Origin: Corythoichthys intestinalis
Taxonomy: Eukaryota; Chordata; Actinopteri; Syngnathiformes; Syngnathidae
Direction: 5' to 3'
DNA: 64,000 nucleotides
Assembly: GCF_030265065.1 (NCBI RefSeq)
Contig: NC_080413.1
Location: forward strand, 23,802,001 to 23,866,000
Numbering within the stretch: position 1 is the first letter of the stretch; every line of letters begins with the position of its first letter. Below are positions 35,264-49,474 of this stretch, piece by piece. The notes below the pieces were generated by a model. The model searched no databases and was not told the origin of the DNA. It worked only from the letters and a program-made list of their open reading frames with translations. Both the position numbers and the translations under genes were made by a program.

Positions 35264-37552
35264 AATAGGGAATGGGACGTACTACGTCACTGTTTGGACG
35301 CGCCTCCATGCTGGCAATATGATTTACTTCCGGTTCGGCAGAGTCAATGCGGATTGTAACGTGTGGTAGTGCTAAGCTAACTCTTTCGGTGTTTTAGAAA
35401 GAAAATATGGGTGCTTATTGTTGCGTTACCGGGTGCAACAGCATCTCCTACGACAAAAAAAAAAGGGGTTAGGAAAAATGGACTCACTTTTCACCGTTTT
35501 CCTGTATGGAGGACCAAATATCAGATCACGAAGGTACGACGGATGGCTGGATTGCAGCGGTTCGTCGGAAAAGCATTTCTTATGATCATATTTCTGCTGG
35601 AATGAGAGTGTGTTCCTGTCATCTCTACTCTTGTAAGTTGAACGATTTATCCACTTTTGGTTTCAATACGTTTTTCTTTTTTTACACCGTTGTGTAAATC
35701 TGCCTCGGTAGCAATGCTCGCCTACTACGACCCACCTACCTGTTGTGTTCCTAGGTAAACCTGCTGACAACACATCCCGATTTGTCACCATCTCTCTTCT
35801 TGGATCATTTGACAAAGAAAATTTGTTCAATGGAGTGGTTCCATTTGTCCTGTGTCGGACTCAAACAAGCCCTTGCTGCAGACGCCATCTGGGTCTGCCC
35901 TTCTCGTCGATGAACTGCGGGCTTTTAACTTGTGAAAATGCAAGAACTGTAATGCACATATTTATTCTGCCTGGCTATTTAACTATGGCCAGTGACGTAT
36001 TATTATTATTATTATTATTATTTTTAAACCACTTTGACAAAGACACGTTTCATTGTAATGTTGAATTTATATATTCTATTATTATTTTTAAATTATAATA
36101 TTCTTATTTGCACTTATGGAGACTTTAGACTGTCAATTCAAATAGTGTTGGAAAAGTTGCAATACCTAAAATAGAAATGCAAGAACTGTAAAGTACATAT
36201 TTTTACACCTTTATTTACCTAAGGCCACTGGATGTTTTTTAACTGCTTTGAAAAAATACAGGTTTTGTTGTGCTCTTGTATTTATATAGTATATAGCTTT
36301 TTATAATGTATTATGTATTATAATATTTGCTGTCCCCTGCCAGAGTGTGGGCCATTTTGTACTAAAAGGATTTTAAACTGTCAGTTCAAATACTGTGTTG
36401 GAGACTAGTACTTGCAATACTTAAAATGGAAATGCAAGAACTTTAAAGCACATATTTATCCTGTCTGGCAATTTACCCAAGGCCAGTAAATAGGGTTTTA
36501 AACTGCTTTGACAAAGACACGTTTATTGTGATCTTGTATTTGTGTATTACTTATAATTATATAATATTTGCTGCCACCGTCAGAGGGTGGGCCTTGTTTG
36601 CACTAATTTAAAGATTTTAAACTGTCAATTAAAATATCGTATTGGAGAAATTGCATTACTTGAAATAAATCTATTGCAACTTATCAGTCCCAGTTCTTGT
36701 CTACAACACTGTCCAAAAATTGTCAATGCATATTCCAAATAGAATAACAAAATTAAGTCACCTGACTTTGTAATTATTACACCTGTTTATTATGAAGACC
36801 TGAAGTAAACAACAAGCAGTTACAGTTTGTCAAGAAGTTGTTCAAGTCATGTTTTGGTATTCATATTTTATTGACTTTTCACAACAACACTTGGGATCAT
36901 GTTTGTAAGAGCAGAGCAAACTGAAGTTTCAGCGTGCACTCTTCGCCTTTCCAACCTCTCATAACGCTCCGATGTGGTGCGCTTGACCTCAGAATAACCC
37001 AAGAAGAGATATGGTGACCAATCGGGATGTGTTGTCAGCATTTCATATGCAGGTTTTCCTAGTAACACAACAGGTAGGTGAGGAGGAGGAGTAGGTTAGC
37101 ATTGCTACCGAGGCAGATTTACACAACAGTAAAAAAAAACAACAAAAAAACCGGATTGAAACCAAAACGGATAAATCGTTCAATTTACAAGAGTAGAGAT
37201 GAGGGGAATACTCTCATTCCAGCAGAAATATGATCATAAGAAATGCTTTTCCGACGAACCGCTGCAATCCAGCCATCAGTCGTGCCTTCGTGATCTGATA
37301 TTTGGTCCTCCATGCAGGAAAACGGTGAAAAGTGAGTCCAGTTTTCCTCGCCCTTTTTTTAGTCGTAGGAGAAGCTGTTGCACCCGGTAACACAACAATA
37401 CACACCCATAATTTCTTTCTAAAACACCGAAAGAGTTAGCTTAGCACGACCACACGTTACAATCCGCATTGAGTCTACCGACCCGGAAGTGAATCACATT
37501 GCCAGCATGGAGGCGCGTCCAAACAATGACGTAGTACGTCCCATTCCCTATT
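35264..37552. mobile_element. Large inverted-repeat element with two THAP-domain arms
   Basis: Two arms of about 550 bp (35264-35812 and 36990-37552) are inverted copies, beginning AATAGGGAATGGGACGTAC and ending with its mirror. Each arm carries a degenerate THAP zinc-finger exon (MGAYCCVTGCNSISYD, then FHRFP and WIAAVRRKSISYD) followed by a splice-like junction. Next to the right arm the minus strand reads GKPAYEMLTTHPDWSPYLFL, a segment that follows the THAP domain in fish transposon-type proteins. Both arms share the same frame disruption, so it predates the duplication. Confidence 0.75.
35933..36690 (+). repeat. Three tandem copies of a unit of about 240 bp
   Basis: The motif 'aaatgcaagaactgtaaag' followed by 'cacatatttat' and 'ggccag' recurs near 35938, 36176 and 36432. 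A matching 'ttttaaactgtcaattcaaa' recurs near 36127, 36372 and 36610. The units are diverged and lie in the centre of the THAP palindrome. Confidence 0.8.
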
Positions 37553-38908
37553 AATAAATTTAATTGTGTAAGCAGGATCTGTGTGTAATTCTTATTATTC
37601 AGTTACAGGTGTTTTAGCTCATTTCAATTTACTTTATTTAAATGGGCTATTATTTATTTTATGTGCTTATATTTTACAAATGTGATGTAGTATTCATTTA
37701 TATTGTATTTTATGTTGTATAACTTTAGTTCCTATGTGAATATTAGTTCCTACTTGTTTTGTTGTGGTAGGAGAGTTTTGTATTGAACACGGGGCCGTGT
37801 TGGTTATTATTATAGCAGAGAAGACAGCAGTAAATCAACAAAGACAAGTCAACTGTGCCCTGATCTACCACTCAAGAGATCTGATGGATTCAAAAAGTGG
37901 GTTACGATTGCATATTAATTTGAAAATGGACCGGATCCACCGTATTTTTACACGAGTGACTTCCAGTCTGCCCGATCCTAGCTACCGGTAGTAGTATTGA
38001 CGCAGGAGGGTCGCGTCTCGCATCAAATAATAAACACTGCCGTTTTTTTCCACGTGCGTCGTGTTGAGCCACTTCCTAACCCGTCTAACACGCGGCCGCA
38101 CTTCGACTGGTGTGCGTTGGCTGATTGACTTTAACGCCTGTGTTTCACTGCGTTCTCGCGGTGGCCACGTTGTTGCGCCGTTGACGTTTCTGGGTACTGT
38201 CCTACCGTGTTGGTGCTCATTATAGTAGAGAAGACGGAGTAAATATAATCTACACAAAACTGTAACCCAATCGACTCACAGCCTCGAAAAGTAAGGGTTA
38301 CATTACGTCAGAAACTCGTTCGGTACGCCACCGTTCCGAACCGAGCACCACGTACCGAAATGCAATTTCAATACAAATGCATGTACCGTTACACCCTTAA
38401 TTTTTACCCATCCAGTGGAAATACAAAATGCAAAGCGTTTTCTGAATTGGTTATAAATGGCTAATGTACTTTTTTTGTTTTTTCTGTTTCATATTGTACT
38501 TGAATGCCTTTTGACCCAGGCAGAAAAACTTCAGCAGGTGCTCATGATTTCCACAAATGGGCAGGGAGGCACATGCAGACATCCAAATATATGAGTAGCT
38601 TATGAGTAGCAATAAATATAGCGGATAACAATTTTGTTTTGTAAAGGTTTTTTTCTTTATACACATTCATGCAAAGAACATAACACGTTATGAAACAAAC
38701 ACATTAAAATAGATTCAGATTAAAGGATAAAGAATTGTCAATTTAAATTAGCAAATGTCACCATGTGCGGCAGGTATTTATGTCGGTGTACAATTTGGTG
38801 CTAAAAGCGAATTCAAATCAAGACTGTTCAACCTTGGCTGAGGTTGAATGAGGTAAGTGTAGCTTTATGTACATAAACAGTGAAGGATGAAACAAATGCT
38901 GGCAGAAG

Positions 38909-40004
<1,096 letters not shown>

Positions 40005-40729
40005 TGTGGCTAGTGCGGAAGTGACGTCTTTTATTTACTTTTTGATGTAAAACTTTATTGAAAGCTGCAAACGCGTGTTACTTGTCCAGATACTATGACA
40101 GAAGTATTTTAAACGTATCAAACTGTGTCCATCAAGTTCATGAGCGTAATTTACTAATTCATTGGCTGCCATTGAAAACCAGAGTTGCATATAAAAATCT
40201 ACTGCTTTTGTATTGACAAAAGTAACTGGCATAATAATACCAATTGAAACAGTAAAAGAAACACATCAACAACTAAATTCTACTCTTCAAATAGCTTTAA
40301 TGATGTTTCCTAGATTAACTCAATCGGCTGTAATTGACAGTGACAGACGTCTAATTCATTTAGATTGGACATGACCATTCAATGGCAGTCAACGTAGTTC
40401 AAATGAATTAAATAACCCTAACCCTATGTCTATTGCTTTCAATAGTAGTGAATGAGTTTACTTTCTATTTCTCAGTGTGTTGACTTTAGAATTTATTTAC
40501 TTATTTACAGCATTACTATGAAAACACAGCCCCCTTCGTTTTTCCATTTAATCTTGTCGTCAATTTTCATTGTGATGGAAATCCAATCTGACTCATCCAA
40601 GACCTTCACCCAATGTGCCTGCATGGATGTCAGATGACCAAACCAATAAACTGTTGGTGACCTATTTTAGTTAGGTGTAGTTTCCATCCATCCCATTACT
40701 ATATGGCATATCCTCAGGAGGGTTGCCAG
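40005..40729. other. No gene recognised
   Basis: AT-rich flank upstream of ttc32. The ttc32 promoter must lie at its left edge, but no TATA box or other clear motif was seen. Confidence 0.5.
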
Positions 40730-41569
40730 CAAGGGTGTAGGTTTGGTCTCAACATTGGTAGGGACAATAAAACAGCATAACCTGCATGTACACTTATGCT
40801 TGGGATGGGACAGTAATAAGACCTAACAGATTGGGTGAACGGGGGTCAGAGCTACATTTCTCACAAATATGAACCAAGTTAATTGATATGCTAAATCAGG
40901 GGTGCTCATTACGTCGACCATGATCGACCAGTCCATAGCAAAGCTAGTGTGGGTAACTTGCGGCATCCCCAAAAATATATATACATTTTTATGTACAGTC
41001 AATTATGATCATTTTAATATGTATGTTGTGTAAGTTCACACAGTTTAATGTTATGCTAACTCTTATGCAGGTTGGACTTTCAGGAGCAAAATTAGTGGTG
41101 TGTTTTCCACCTCCACAACATTGGCGTCTTTTTAAATTACTTACAGTGGCTGCTCCTGGTCGAAAAAAAAAAACAAAAAAAAAAACTTCATATCCCTCCA
41201 CTTCCAAGGGGGCGGAGGAGGCGGCATGTTGTCGACATGTATTTCTGTCGGAATGTGTGTGAGCGAGCGTACGTGTGTGTGTGGAGGGTGGGTCAAGTCA
41301 TCAGCCAATCAAACGTGTGTTTGAGGGGGAAAAATTGGACCGGCACATTCAGCAAGTGAAAAGGGGTAAATGTAAGTTTGAACATAATGAAAAAAATAGG
41401 GTCAATTCTATCCTTACAACATACTGGAAGATAATCTAAATTTCCTATATAACTGATCTCATAATACAGTATAATACAAATAAGGTTGCTTAAAAGTTGG
41501 TGCGGACAATTTGAGCATCCTGAAAAGTTGGTAGTGTCCCTACCGTCCCTATGCAAACCTACGTCCTTG
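40730..41569 (+). mobile_element. hAT-type element with 8-bp target duplication
   Basis: It opens CAAGGGTGTAGGTTTGG and closes CAAACCTACGTCCTTG, flanked by GTTGCCAG (40722-40729) and GTTGCTAG (41570-41577). It is the second member of the family at 17772-19357. A fragment near 40905 ('aggggtgctcattacg') hints at a further nested repeat. Confidence 0.85.
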
Positions 41570-41577
41570 GTTGCTAG

Positions 41578-42780
41578 TGTCCAGAAACGAATTCTAGGTG
41601 ACTGAGTGAAGTGCAGACTAAACTAAGCACTGGTTGTCCGTCAACCACAGCGCACAAGAGACAAATTCAAGTTGACTTTAATTGTGCTTTAATTGTGTGT
41701 TTTTGCAGTTGTGTGATATTCTTACACAATTTTCTTGCACAGTTTCTTTAGTGAAGAGCACAGCTGTTAGGGTGAAAGTGGCGCCTCAAAGATCCAGAGG
41801 TCATCCTGTGGCTGTGCGTGTACTTCCCTTGTGTGCCTCATTTATCACCAGACTGCGTGAAACCCAAATAGACACATGCTTCGCTCGCAGTTTTGTAAGG
41901 TAAGCTAATGTTGCTGTGAAAAGGGTATTTTTTTGTGATAAATGAATACCTTTTAGTGGATCCCTGTATTCAAAATGCGGGTTTGAAATTATTTGTATTT
42001 TATTTATCCTCGCTTTTTTTAAGAATACATTTATAGTCGGTACATTAAAATGCAATACAATAAGAAACAATATTTACAAAAGTGAAGATGTTATTTTTCA
42101 TTGGTAAATTGTAATGTTAAAACACAAAATATGAATTGTAGTTATAATTCTATAGCTCCTATTTTCTCTTTCTATCCATCATCACTTTTGTTACACTGAC
42201 ACATTATGTTCTTGACGACCTTGTGCTTGAATGAAGCGCTTACTTGGAAAACATGAAAATAAGTACATGAACTTCAAGTGCAACTCAGGAACTGACACTG
42301 CCGGTCAATGTCTTAAACGTCTCTCTGTGATGTGGTATGCAGTTTACCTACCGAGAGACTTGACACAAACTGTTTAAGTCCATGGGCACCCAGGATAACC
42401 ATCCATCACACAAATGTCAGTCTTTCAGTCAGCCATCCAGGGACATTCCTTTACTTTCCCTTAAGAGCAAGAGTGGATTTCTTGTTGATGCTTCAGCAAT
42501 GAATCAATAATGCACCGGTTCGTAAAAAATTAACATTGTTCTGTAATAGAAAAAAAACAGGTATACTTCACATGTTTTATATCAAAATATTGTACTTTTT
42601 GCACAGTAGACACCCAATCTTTAGAAGCTCCCACCCCATCGGGAGCGAAGGAAAACTTCTCAGAGGCACATCCTAAGAAAGAGGTGGGTGTCAGGCAAGC
42701 AAACAAATGATTCCGAGGAATCGATTTACTGGAAACCAGTTCCTAAGAAAAAAAAGTGATTTTGTGTGTTTTTTGTGAGA
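41578..42780. other. No gene recognised
   Basis: Short frames only, with no domain or splice pattern that I recognise. A weak CT-rich stretch precedes the LINE fragment downstream. Confidence 0.45.
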
Positions 42781-42836
42781 GAGACAGGTTTATGATACTG
42801 AGCGTTTCAGCCTAGAATGAATTAGATTGAATAAAC

Positions 42837-43970
42837 ATGGAACCACTGGACATCCGTCGCTGCTTTCTGCTCCCATCTGGGGGGAGAGGACCGGAAACAG
42901 TGTTCATGAAGCTGGCAGACCACAAAACCAAGACTGCCCAGCTTAACCAGCGCCGCCACCTGAAAGGGTCGAAGATTTTTTTGAATGACAACTTGACTCG
43001 CCGAAATGCCGAAATTGCAAGAAAAGCACGTCAACTCAAGAAAGCTGGGAAAATGGCCAACACCTGGGTCTCGGATTGCAGGATCCTTGTCAAGATGCAA
43101 GATATGAAGATTAAAGCTATTACGAGTCTTGACCAGCTGATGAAAATTAATGATGACATCTGAAACCACACTTCTGGACCACAACTTTTACAATAGCTGG
43201 ATAACTATTAATACTACACAGCGGACCAGTATAACAACTCGTGGATGTGGACGGTAAACAGAAACTTATCAACGGCAGGAGTCTCTACAAGAATCTTGAA
43301 CACATTAAGGATGATCTACTAAAGATAACAAAGGCTCTGACTTTAATTTGCACGGATATAACATGACACGTAAAAACATAATTATCTGCTGTGTCTACCG
43401 AGCTCCTGATTCAAATGTCTAGTTTACTGAGTATATGGAAAAGATACTGTATAAAACGAATAATAAGCATGTTTTTCGCTGTGGAGACATCATGTCTGAT
43501 GAAATTGTTACAGTGATCTTTGTGTGCGCCAATTGTTGCCACCATGTACACCTTAGCAATGTATCCTTTTAAGAGACTTATAAGAAAAGCATTTTGAGTC
43601 GCTACTCACACCAGCTGTGATAACACATAATCACTTTTGCCACACACATAGCCACAACAAAATGATCCCACAGCAAACAGCTGCAAAAATGTCAGGGACA
43701 TGACAGAGCCATAACCTTGTGTGCCCTGAAATTAATCGAGCTGCTTGACTGGACGCTGAGTTACTAAACCCAGATTGTTTATTGTACAGTTTTGTGGCCA
43801 TCTGATGTATGTACCATGTCTGAATGTGCGTCTTTAGTTGTATGGGGACGGGAAACTGATAAGCATATGCTTCTTCCCGGTTCCTTCGGGAATTTCATAT
43901 CACATTTTGTAATTGTCAATGATTGTCAATGATACCGATGATGATGACAATAAAATTATTCAAAACAAAT
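42837..43970 (+). mobile_element. Non-LTR retrotransposon (LINE) fragment
   Basis: 42837-43163 encodes an ORF1-type coiled and basic protein end (RRHLKGSKIFLNDNLTRRN, KARQLKKAGKMANTWVSDC), a pattern known from fish LINE ORF1 proteins. From about 43340 a degraded endonuclease domain follows (IIICCVYRAPDSN...FRCGDIMSD), then the reverse transcriptase is missing and the 3' tail 'gatgatgacaataaaatt' ends near 43955. The same 3' tail lies at 61645-61865. It is truncated and non-functional. Confidence 0.75.
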
Positions 43971-44627
43971 GATTCAGATTAATTCATACAATTTCTTCCC
44001 AACAGGAACATTTTCTTCAAGTCAAACAAGTTATGAAATCAACTCTAGTGTCATGGAACAATTTATGTACCCTAATTTTCGGACTATAAGCCGCTACTTT
44101 TTTCTCTCATTTTGAATCCTGCGGTTTATAGTCTAGTGCTGATAATTTGTTGATTTATGTGGGTTAATATGTAATAGGGTTGTTCCGATCATGTTTTTTT
44201 GCTCCCGATCCGATCCCGATCGTTTTAGTTTGAGTATCTGCCGTTCCCGATATTTCCCGATTCAATTGTTTTTTTTTTTTTTGCTCCCGATTCAATTCCA
44301 ATCATTCACGATAATTTTTCCCAATCATATACATTTTGGCAATGCATTAAGAAAAAAATGAATAAAACTCGGACTAATATATACATTCAACATACAGTAC
44401 ATAAGCACTGTATTTGTTTATTATGACAATAAATCCTCAAGATGGCATTTACATTATTAACATTCTTTCTGTGAGAGTGATCCACGGATAGAAAGACTTG
44501 TATATTATATATTGTATATTGTGACTAAATATTGCCATCTAGTGTATTTGTTGAGCTTTCAGTAAATGATACTGCAGCCATTCAGCCCAAATGCATGATG
44601 GGAAGTGGAACCATGACTGTGTGTAGT

Positions 44628-46341
44628 TAGAGCAGGGCGGTAAACCGAAAATTTACCGTCACCGAAATTCTTAACGATGACCGACGTAATTTTGACCATG
44701 TCGGTAAATTCGGTAAATTAATAAAACAAGAAAATATAGTCTTTTCATCCCGCTTTGATTCTGTGTTGTTCGTCTATGTTCATTCCCCTTTAAGAAAGCA
44801 GTGAATGTGCTTACGTAGGGAGTCACGTGATCATCAGGAAGCCAATCAAACAAAAGCCCGGTAAGCTAACGCTAGCAGCTAACGCTACAAGCAAAACGTG
44901 ATGGAGTGTGGCTTAAGGGAGGTTCACCAAACTTTCAACCGACATTTAGTAGACTCTTGGTGGCATCCAGACGGGCTTTCACCCGCTGTCCTCCTTTGTT
45001 CTCACGATTTCCGGAGATGGTGCTTTCAGTGCTTTCTACTGGTAGCCAGGCTAACGCTAGCTAGCGGCTAACGCTACAAATGAACGTTATGGAGTCGGAT
45101 AGAGGCTCTAACCTTGTCGAAACGGCTGAACTTAATGAGTGGATTGGGCACGGACTGCATCTAGCAATTACTATGTGGCGTTATTTTGTATCTGTCTGTG
45201 TGTGTGATTCCTCTGATAGCTTTTGTGATGGTAAAGAATTCTGCATAAAGTACAATCCAACGGCGAAACTTATAATGACCGAGAAATGGCCCCAGCTATT
45301 TTTATTGTGCGTGCATTTATGAAAAAATGCACTGGGGGGAAAAAAAAACCCTTAAACCATAAAGTAAACACTTGTATTTAATAATTATATCACAGCAGCC
45401 ATTAACAATAAGTTGTCTTTTTGAAGTGTACTGTTCAAGCTGCAAGTCATTTGTGTTACAATTACATGTTTGCACAGGCATATTGATTTTGACAATGTAC
45501 ATTGTTCAAGTCATACACGCTGTTATAAATGTTCATACTTGAATTCTTATTGCTTACAATACATTTTTATTAGGGCTGTCAAACGATTAAAATTTTTAAT
45601 CGAGTTAATTACAGCTTAAAAATTAATTAATCGTAATTAATCGCAATTCAAACCATCTATATAATATGCCATATTTTTCTCTAAATTATTGTTGGAATGG
45701 AAAGATAAGACGCAAGATGGATATATATTTTCAACATGAGGTACATAAGGACTGTATTTGTTTATTATAACAATAAATCAGTTCTAAATCAGTTATAGAA
45801 ATTTTATATTAAAACCCCTCTTAATGTTTTCGTTTTAATAAAATTTGTTAAATTTTCAATCAAAAAATAAACTAGTAGCCCGCCATTGTTGATGGCAATA
45901 ATTACTTACACTATAAAATCAGTCGCACCCAAACGCCAGCAGAGGGCAGCAAAACTCCGCAAAACACAATTAACAGGTGGGCCTTTCACTCTAGTGACAT
46001 TTAAATATGTCTGAGCTGGGCAAGTGCGTTAATTGCGTCAAATATTTTAACGTGATTAATTAAAAAAATTAATTAACGCCAGTTAACGCGATAATTTTGA
46101 CAGCCCTAATTTTTATAAATTTAATGTTTAGACTGCATGTACAATTGTTAAATACAGTATATCAAATTGAATGCTGGTAAATAAATCAACAAGAAATAGT
46201 TAATCTGTATTTCATGCATTGATTCAGATTTTCAAATTATATAACAGTCCGCTTGGGCGAATTTATCGTCATTTATCGTTATCGAGATAAATCTGCTCAA
46301 TTTATCGTGATACATGTTTAAGGCCATATCGCCCAGCCCTA
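44628..46341. mobile_element. hAT-type element nested in copy 1
   Basis: It begins TAGAGCAGGGCGGTAAACCG and ends GGCCATATCGCCCAGCCCTA. A perfect 8-bp duplication TGTGTAGT lies at 44620-44627 and 46342-46349. The interior is partly GC-rich and contains no intact transposase. Confidence 0.9.
45571..46108. mobile_element. Innermost hAT-type MITE (TAGGGCTGTCAAACG)
   Basis: The ends TAGGGCTGTCAAACGATT and TAATTTTGACAGCCCTA are inverted, with a perfect 8-bp duplication ATTTTTAT (45563-45570 and 46109-46116). It is 538 bp long. This MITE family is very common in teleosts. Confidence 0.95.
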
Positions 46342-47102
46342 TGTGTAGTGCTACCAAATGATATATCTTCTCTGCGTTGGGAAATAACTTAAGGTGTTAA
46401 GAAACAGATCAATTGCTACCTTGCTTCCCCACATTGCTTCCTATGATAATTTTGATCGTGGGGAGAGGAATTGTAAGGCTTTAGCCAATTAAAAACATGC
46501 TCCAAAGGCTGCCAAAATTCACTTTACTCATTTTACTTTACTTTACTCTTTTATCTCTCTATATGGGTAAAATGGCACCATTACAGATTGAGCGCGACAG
46601 TGTGTGAGTGGGTCGTGCAGCGCATGCATAAATTGCGTTAAATATTTTAACGTGATACATTTTTTAAAAAATTAATTACCGCTGTTATCGGGATAAATTT
46701 GATAACCCTATCTTAAGCCTAAACTAAAGACTGTGGATGAGTGTAACATATTATGTCTGTAACAAATATAATTAGAAAACGATTTAATTAAAAAATATAT
46801 ATATATATTATAAAAAGGCATGGCCAATATTTTTTTGCCGATTCTGATACTTTGAAAATGACGTGATCGGACCCGATCGATTGGATGCCGATCGATCGGG
46901 ACATCTCTAATAAGTAACACATTATTTGACAATGGCATCATGAGACTGTCATAATTATGACATGACACTATCATGGGCGTTACTGAATCTTATAACAGAT
47001 GTCGTTTAGTGTCATCTGGCAAATTATCATTTATGTCCAGCTCTGATCTTTTACATCCATTCCAAAGAGAGATAATTTGCCGGATGACACTAAAACTTAA
47101 TC

Positions 47103-47487
47103 TGCAATATTCAATGCCTTCACTGTCAACCGCTGCTACTTCCCTTCAATTATTTGCACAATATAGGACTACCTCATACTGTGCATATTTTATATTGATT
47201 TAGATCTTATACTTTTATTCTTGCAAGCCACGTTCGAGATTTTTACTTGTGCAATACTCAATGCCTTCACTGTCAACTGCTGCTACTCACTTAAATTATT
47301 TGCACTGCCTGAACATAGGGCTACCTCATATTTGATATTTTATACTTTTATTCATGCAAGCCACTTTCGATATTTTTTACTTGTCCTGCACTGTAAAGGG
47401 AGATGCTCCATAATTTCATTGTACAACCGTATAATGACAATAAAGGGCTATTCTATTCTATTCCATTTTTATTCTATTCTATTCTCA
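47103..47487 (+). mobile_element. LINE 3' tail inserted in the outer MITE
   Basis: The stretch contains two related units ('caatgccttcactgtcaac' occurs twice) and ends 'acaataaagggctattctat' followed by repeats of TTCTA, the tail type of fish LINEs. The outer MITE sequence resumes after it. Confidence 0.65.
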
Positions 47488-47739
47488 ATGAATCTTTGCA
47501 GCCAATCGGTTCAAAGCTTCATAGCGGTTAATTTGGTCTTATGACGGTCTTATGATGCCGCTGTCAAATAAAGTGTTATCGGGAAATATCCTTTGATTGT
47601 AAATATCCCATAATACGGTGAGGACAGCTGCGGTGTATAGTCCAGTGCATCTTATCTATGAACAAATGCCGTTTTTCTGTCAAATTTGGTGGGTGGCGGC
47701 TAATCATCAGGTGCGCCTTATAGTCCAAAAATTACAGTA

Positions 47740-48488
47740 AATGTCATTTCAATGTAGTTTAGATACTGTAAATGTTTTTATTTTTTAGAAACAGATGAAA
47801 GATCATGGACGGATGGACATGATACAAAAAGAAAAAGGTAACCAAATGCCCACTAATGGAAAGTGGGTTAAAGATCAAACTGCGCTTGGAAATATTATTT
47901 TTTTTTCCCCAAAGGTTTCGAGTATTCCGGAATTCGTCGCAAGGAATCTTTACGTATCTTTTGTACTTCACAGCGACGTGCCAGTCACATTCGTCTTCTT
48001 CTACCTACTGACACGGCACCGCCGGCTTACCTTCTATGTGTGTGGTAACCATGAAAGCAGGCGAGGTGGCAAACAAACACGAAGCAGCTGTCTAGTAAAA
48101 GTGGAGACACGAGTAGACTAGAGGTAAATGTTGACTTGTGAGGGCGCACACAGAAGACACTCTGTTTCCGACTCACTACTTGGCAAACAAGCCAACTCGT
48201 CCCTGGGGTAACTTTTGACCCTGGAGTGTTGTCTGGTACAGCAGTCATGATGGTAAAAGCACATGGCGATGACAACATTCGTTGGTTCTGATCAGATGAG
48301 TGTATCACCACTTATTGGGATTGATGATATGGTGCTAAGGAAAATGAAACAGTTCCACAATGTATGATGCACCGTATTGGAAAAAAGATACAATTTACCT
48401 CTAACAAGTGGAAAAAGCTGCGTTTTCGATTCGAGACTTCAGTGACCTCATACATTAAAATTAGCTCTGTGTGTATTTTATTAACATA
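47740..48488. other. No gene or repeat recognised
   Basis: Open frames here are short and lack any recognisable feature. Confidence 0.45.
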
Positions 48489-48496
48489 GTAATTTT

Positions 48497-49466
48497 TAGG
48501 GTTGTTCCGATCATGTTTTTTTTGCTCCCGATCGTTTTAGTTTGAGTATCTGCCGATCCCAATATTTCCCCATCCGATTGCTTTTTTTTTCTCCCGATAC
48601 AATTCCAATCATTCCCGATAATTTTTCCCGATCATATACATTTTGGCAATGAATTAAGAAAAAAATGAATAAAACTCGGACGAATTATATACATTCAACA
48701 TACAGTACATAAGCACTGTATTTGTTTATTATGACAATAAATCCTCAAGATGGCATTTACATTATTAACATTCTTTCTGTGAGAGGGATCCACGGATAGA
48801 AAGACTTGTGACTTTGTATAATGTGACTAAATATTGCCATCTAGTGTATTTGTTGAGCTTTCAGTAAACGATGCCCAAATGCATGATGGGAAATGGAACC
48901 ACGACTGCGTAGTGCTACCAGTTGATACATTTTCTCTGCGTTGGGAAATAACATATGGTGTTAAGAAAAAGATCAATTGCTACCTTGCTTCCCCACATTG
49001 CTTCCCATGATATTTCTAATCATAGGGGGAGGGATTGTAAGGCTTTAGCCAATTAAAAAAAGGCTCCAAAGGCTGCCAAAATTCACTTTACTCAGTTTAC
49101 GCTGTCTTTTATCTCTCTATATGGGTAAAACGGCGCCATTACAGATTGAGCGTGACAATGCGTGAGTGGGTCGTGCAGCGCATGCATAAATTGCGTTAAA
49201 TATTTTAACGTGATACATTTTTTAAAAAATTAATTACCGCTGTTATCGGGATAAATTTCATAACCCTACCTTAAGCCTAAACTAAAGACTCTGGATGAGC
49301 GTAACATATTATGTCTGTAACAAATACAATTAGAAAACGATTTAATTAAAAAATATATATATATTAAAAAAAGGCATGGCCGATATTTTTTTGCCGATTC
49401 CGATACTTTGAAAATGACGTGATCGGACCCGATCGATCGGGATGCCGATCGATCGGGACATCTCTA
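48497..49466. mobile_element. hAT family 'TAGGGTTGTTCCGATC', copy 2
   Basis: A 970-bp uninterrupted copy with a perfect 8-bp duplication GTAATTTT (48489-48496 and 49467-49474). It provides the reference layout for the interrupted copies 1 and 3. Confidence 0.92.
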
Positions 49467-49474
49467 GTAATTTT

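Larger units (their letters stand above)
34859..38399. mobile_element. hAT-type element carrying a THAP palindrome
   Basis: The ends TAGGGGTGAAACGGTACAC and TGTACCGTTACACCCTTA are inverted copies, and the flanks ATTTTGAC (34851-34858) and ATTTTTAC (38400-38407) form an 8-bp duplication with one mismatch. The inner sequence includes GC-rich hAT-like termini ('tcggttcgttttcggtacag') and a 2.3-kb foreign palindrome (35264-37552). It carries no intact transposase. Confidence 0.85.
44175..46909. mobile_element. hAT family 'TAGGGTTGTTCCGATC', copy 1 (interrupted)
   Basis: It runs from TAGGGTTGTTCCGATCATG to CGATCGGGACATCTCTA. The flanks ATATGTAA and ATAAGTAA are an 8-bp duplication with one mismatch. 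It matches copies 2 and 3 but has a 1.7-kb insert at 44628-46341. Confidence 0.88.
44068..47739. mobile_element. Outer MITE of a five-element nest
   Basis: The termini TACCCTAATTTTCGGACTAT and ATAGTCCAAAAATTACAGTA are inverted copies, as in the family at 53572-55391 and 27211-27832. Once internal insertions are removed, the family layout is recovered ('tttgttgatttatgtgggtt', then 'caaataaagtgttatc' and 'ggtgggtggcggct'). Confidence 0.85.

Noticed and set aside
35933-36690. CRISPR-like array
   Set aside because: The units of about 240 bp are diverged direct repeats without short repeats and spacers, inside a transposon of a vertebrate.
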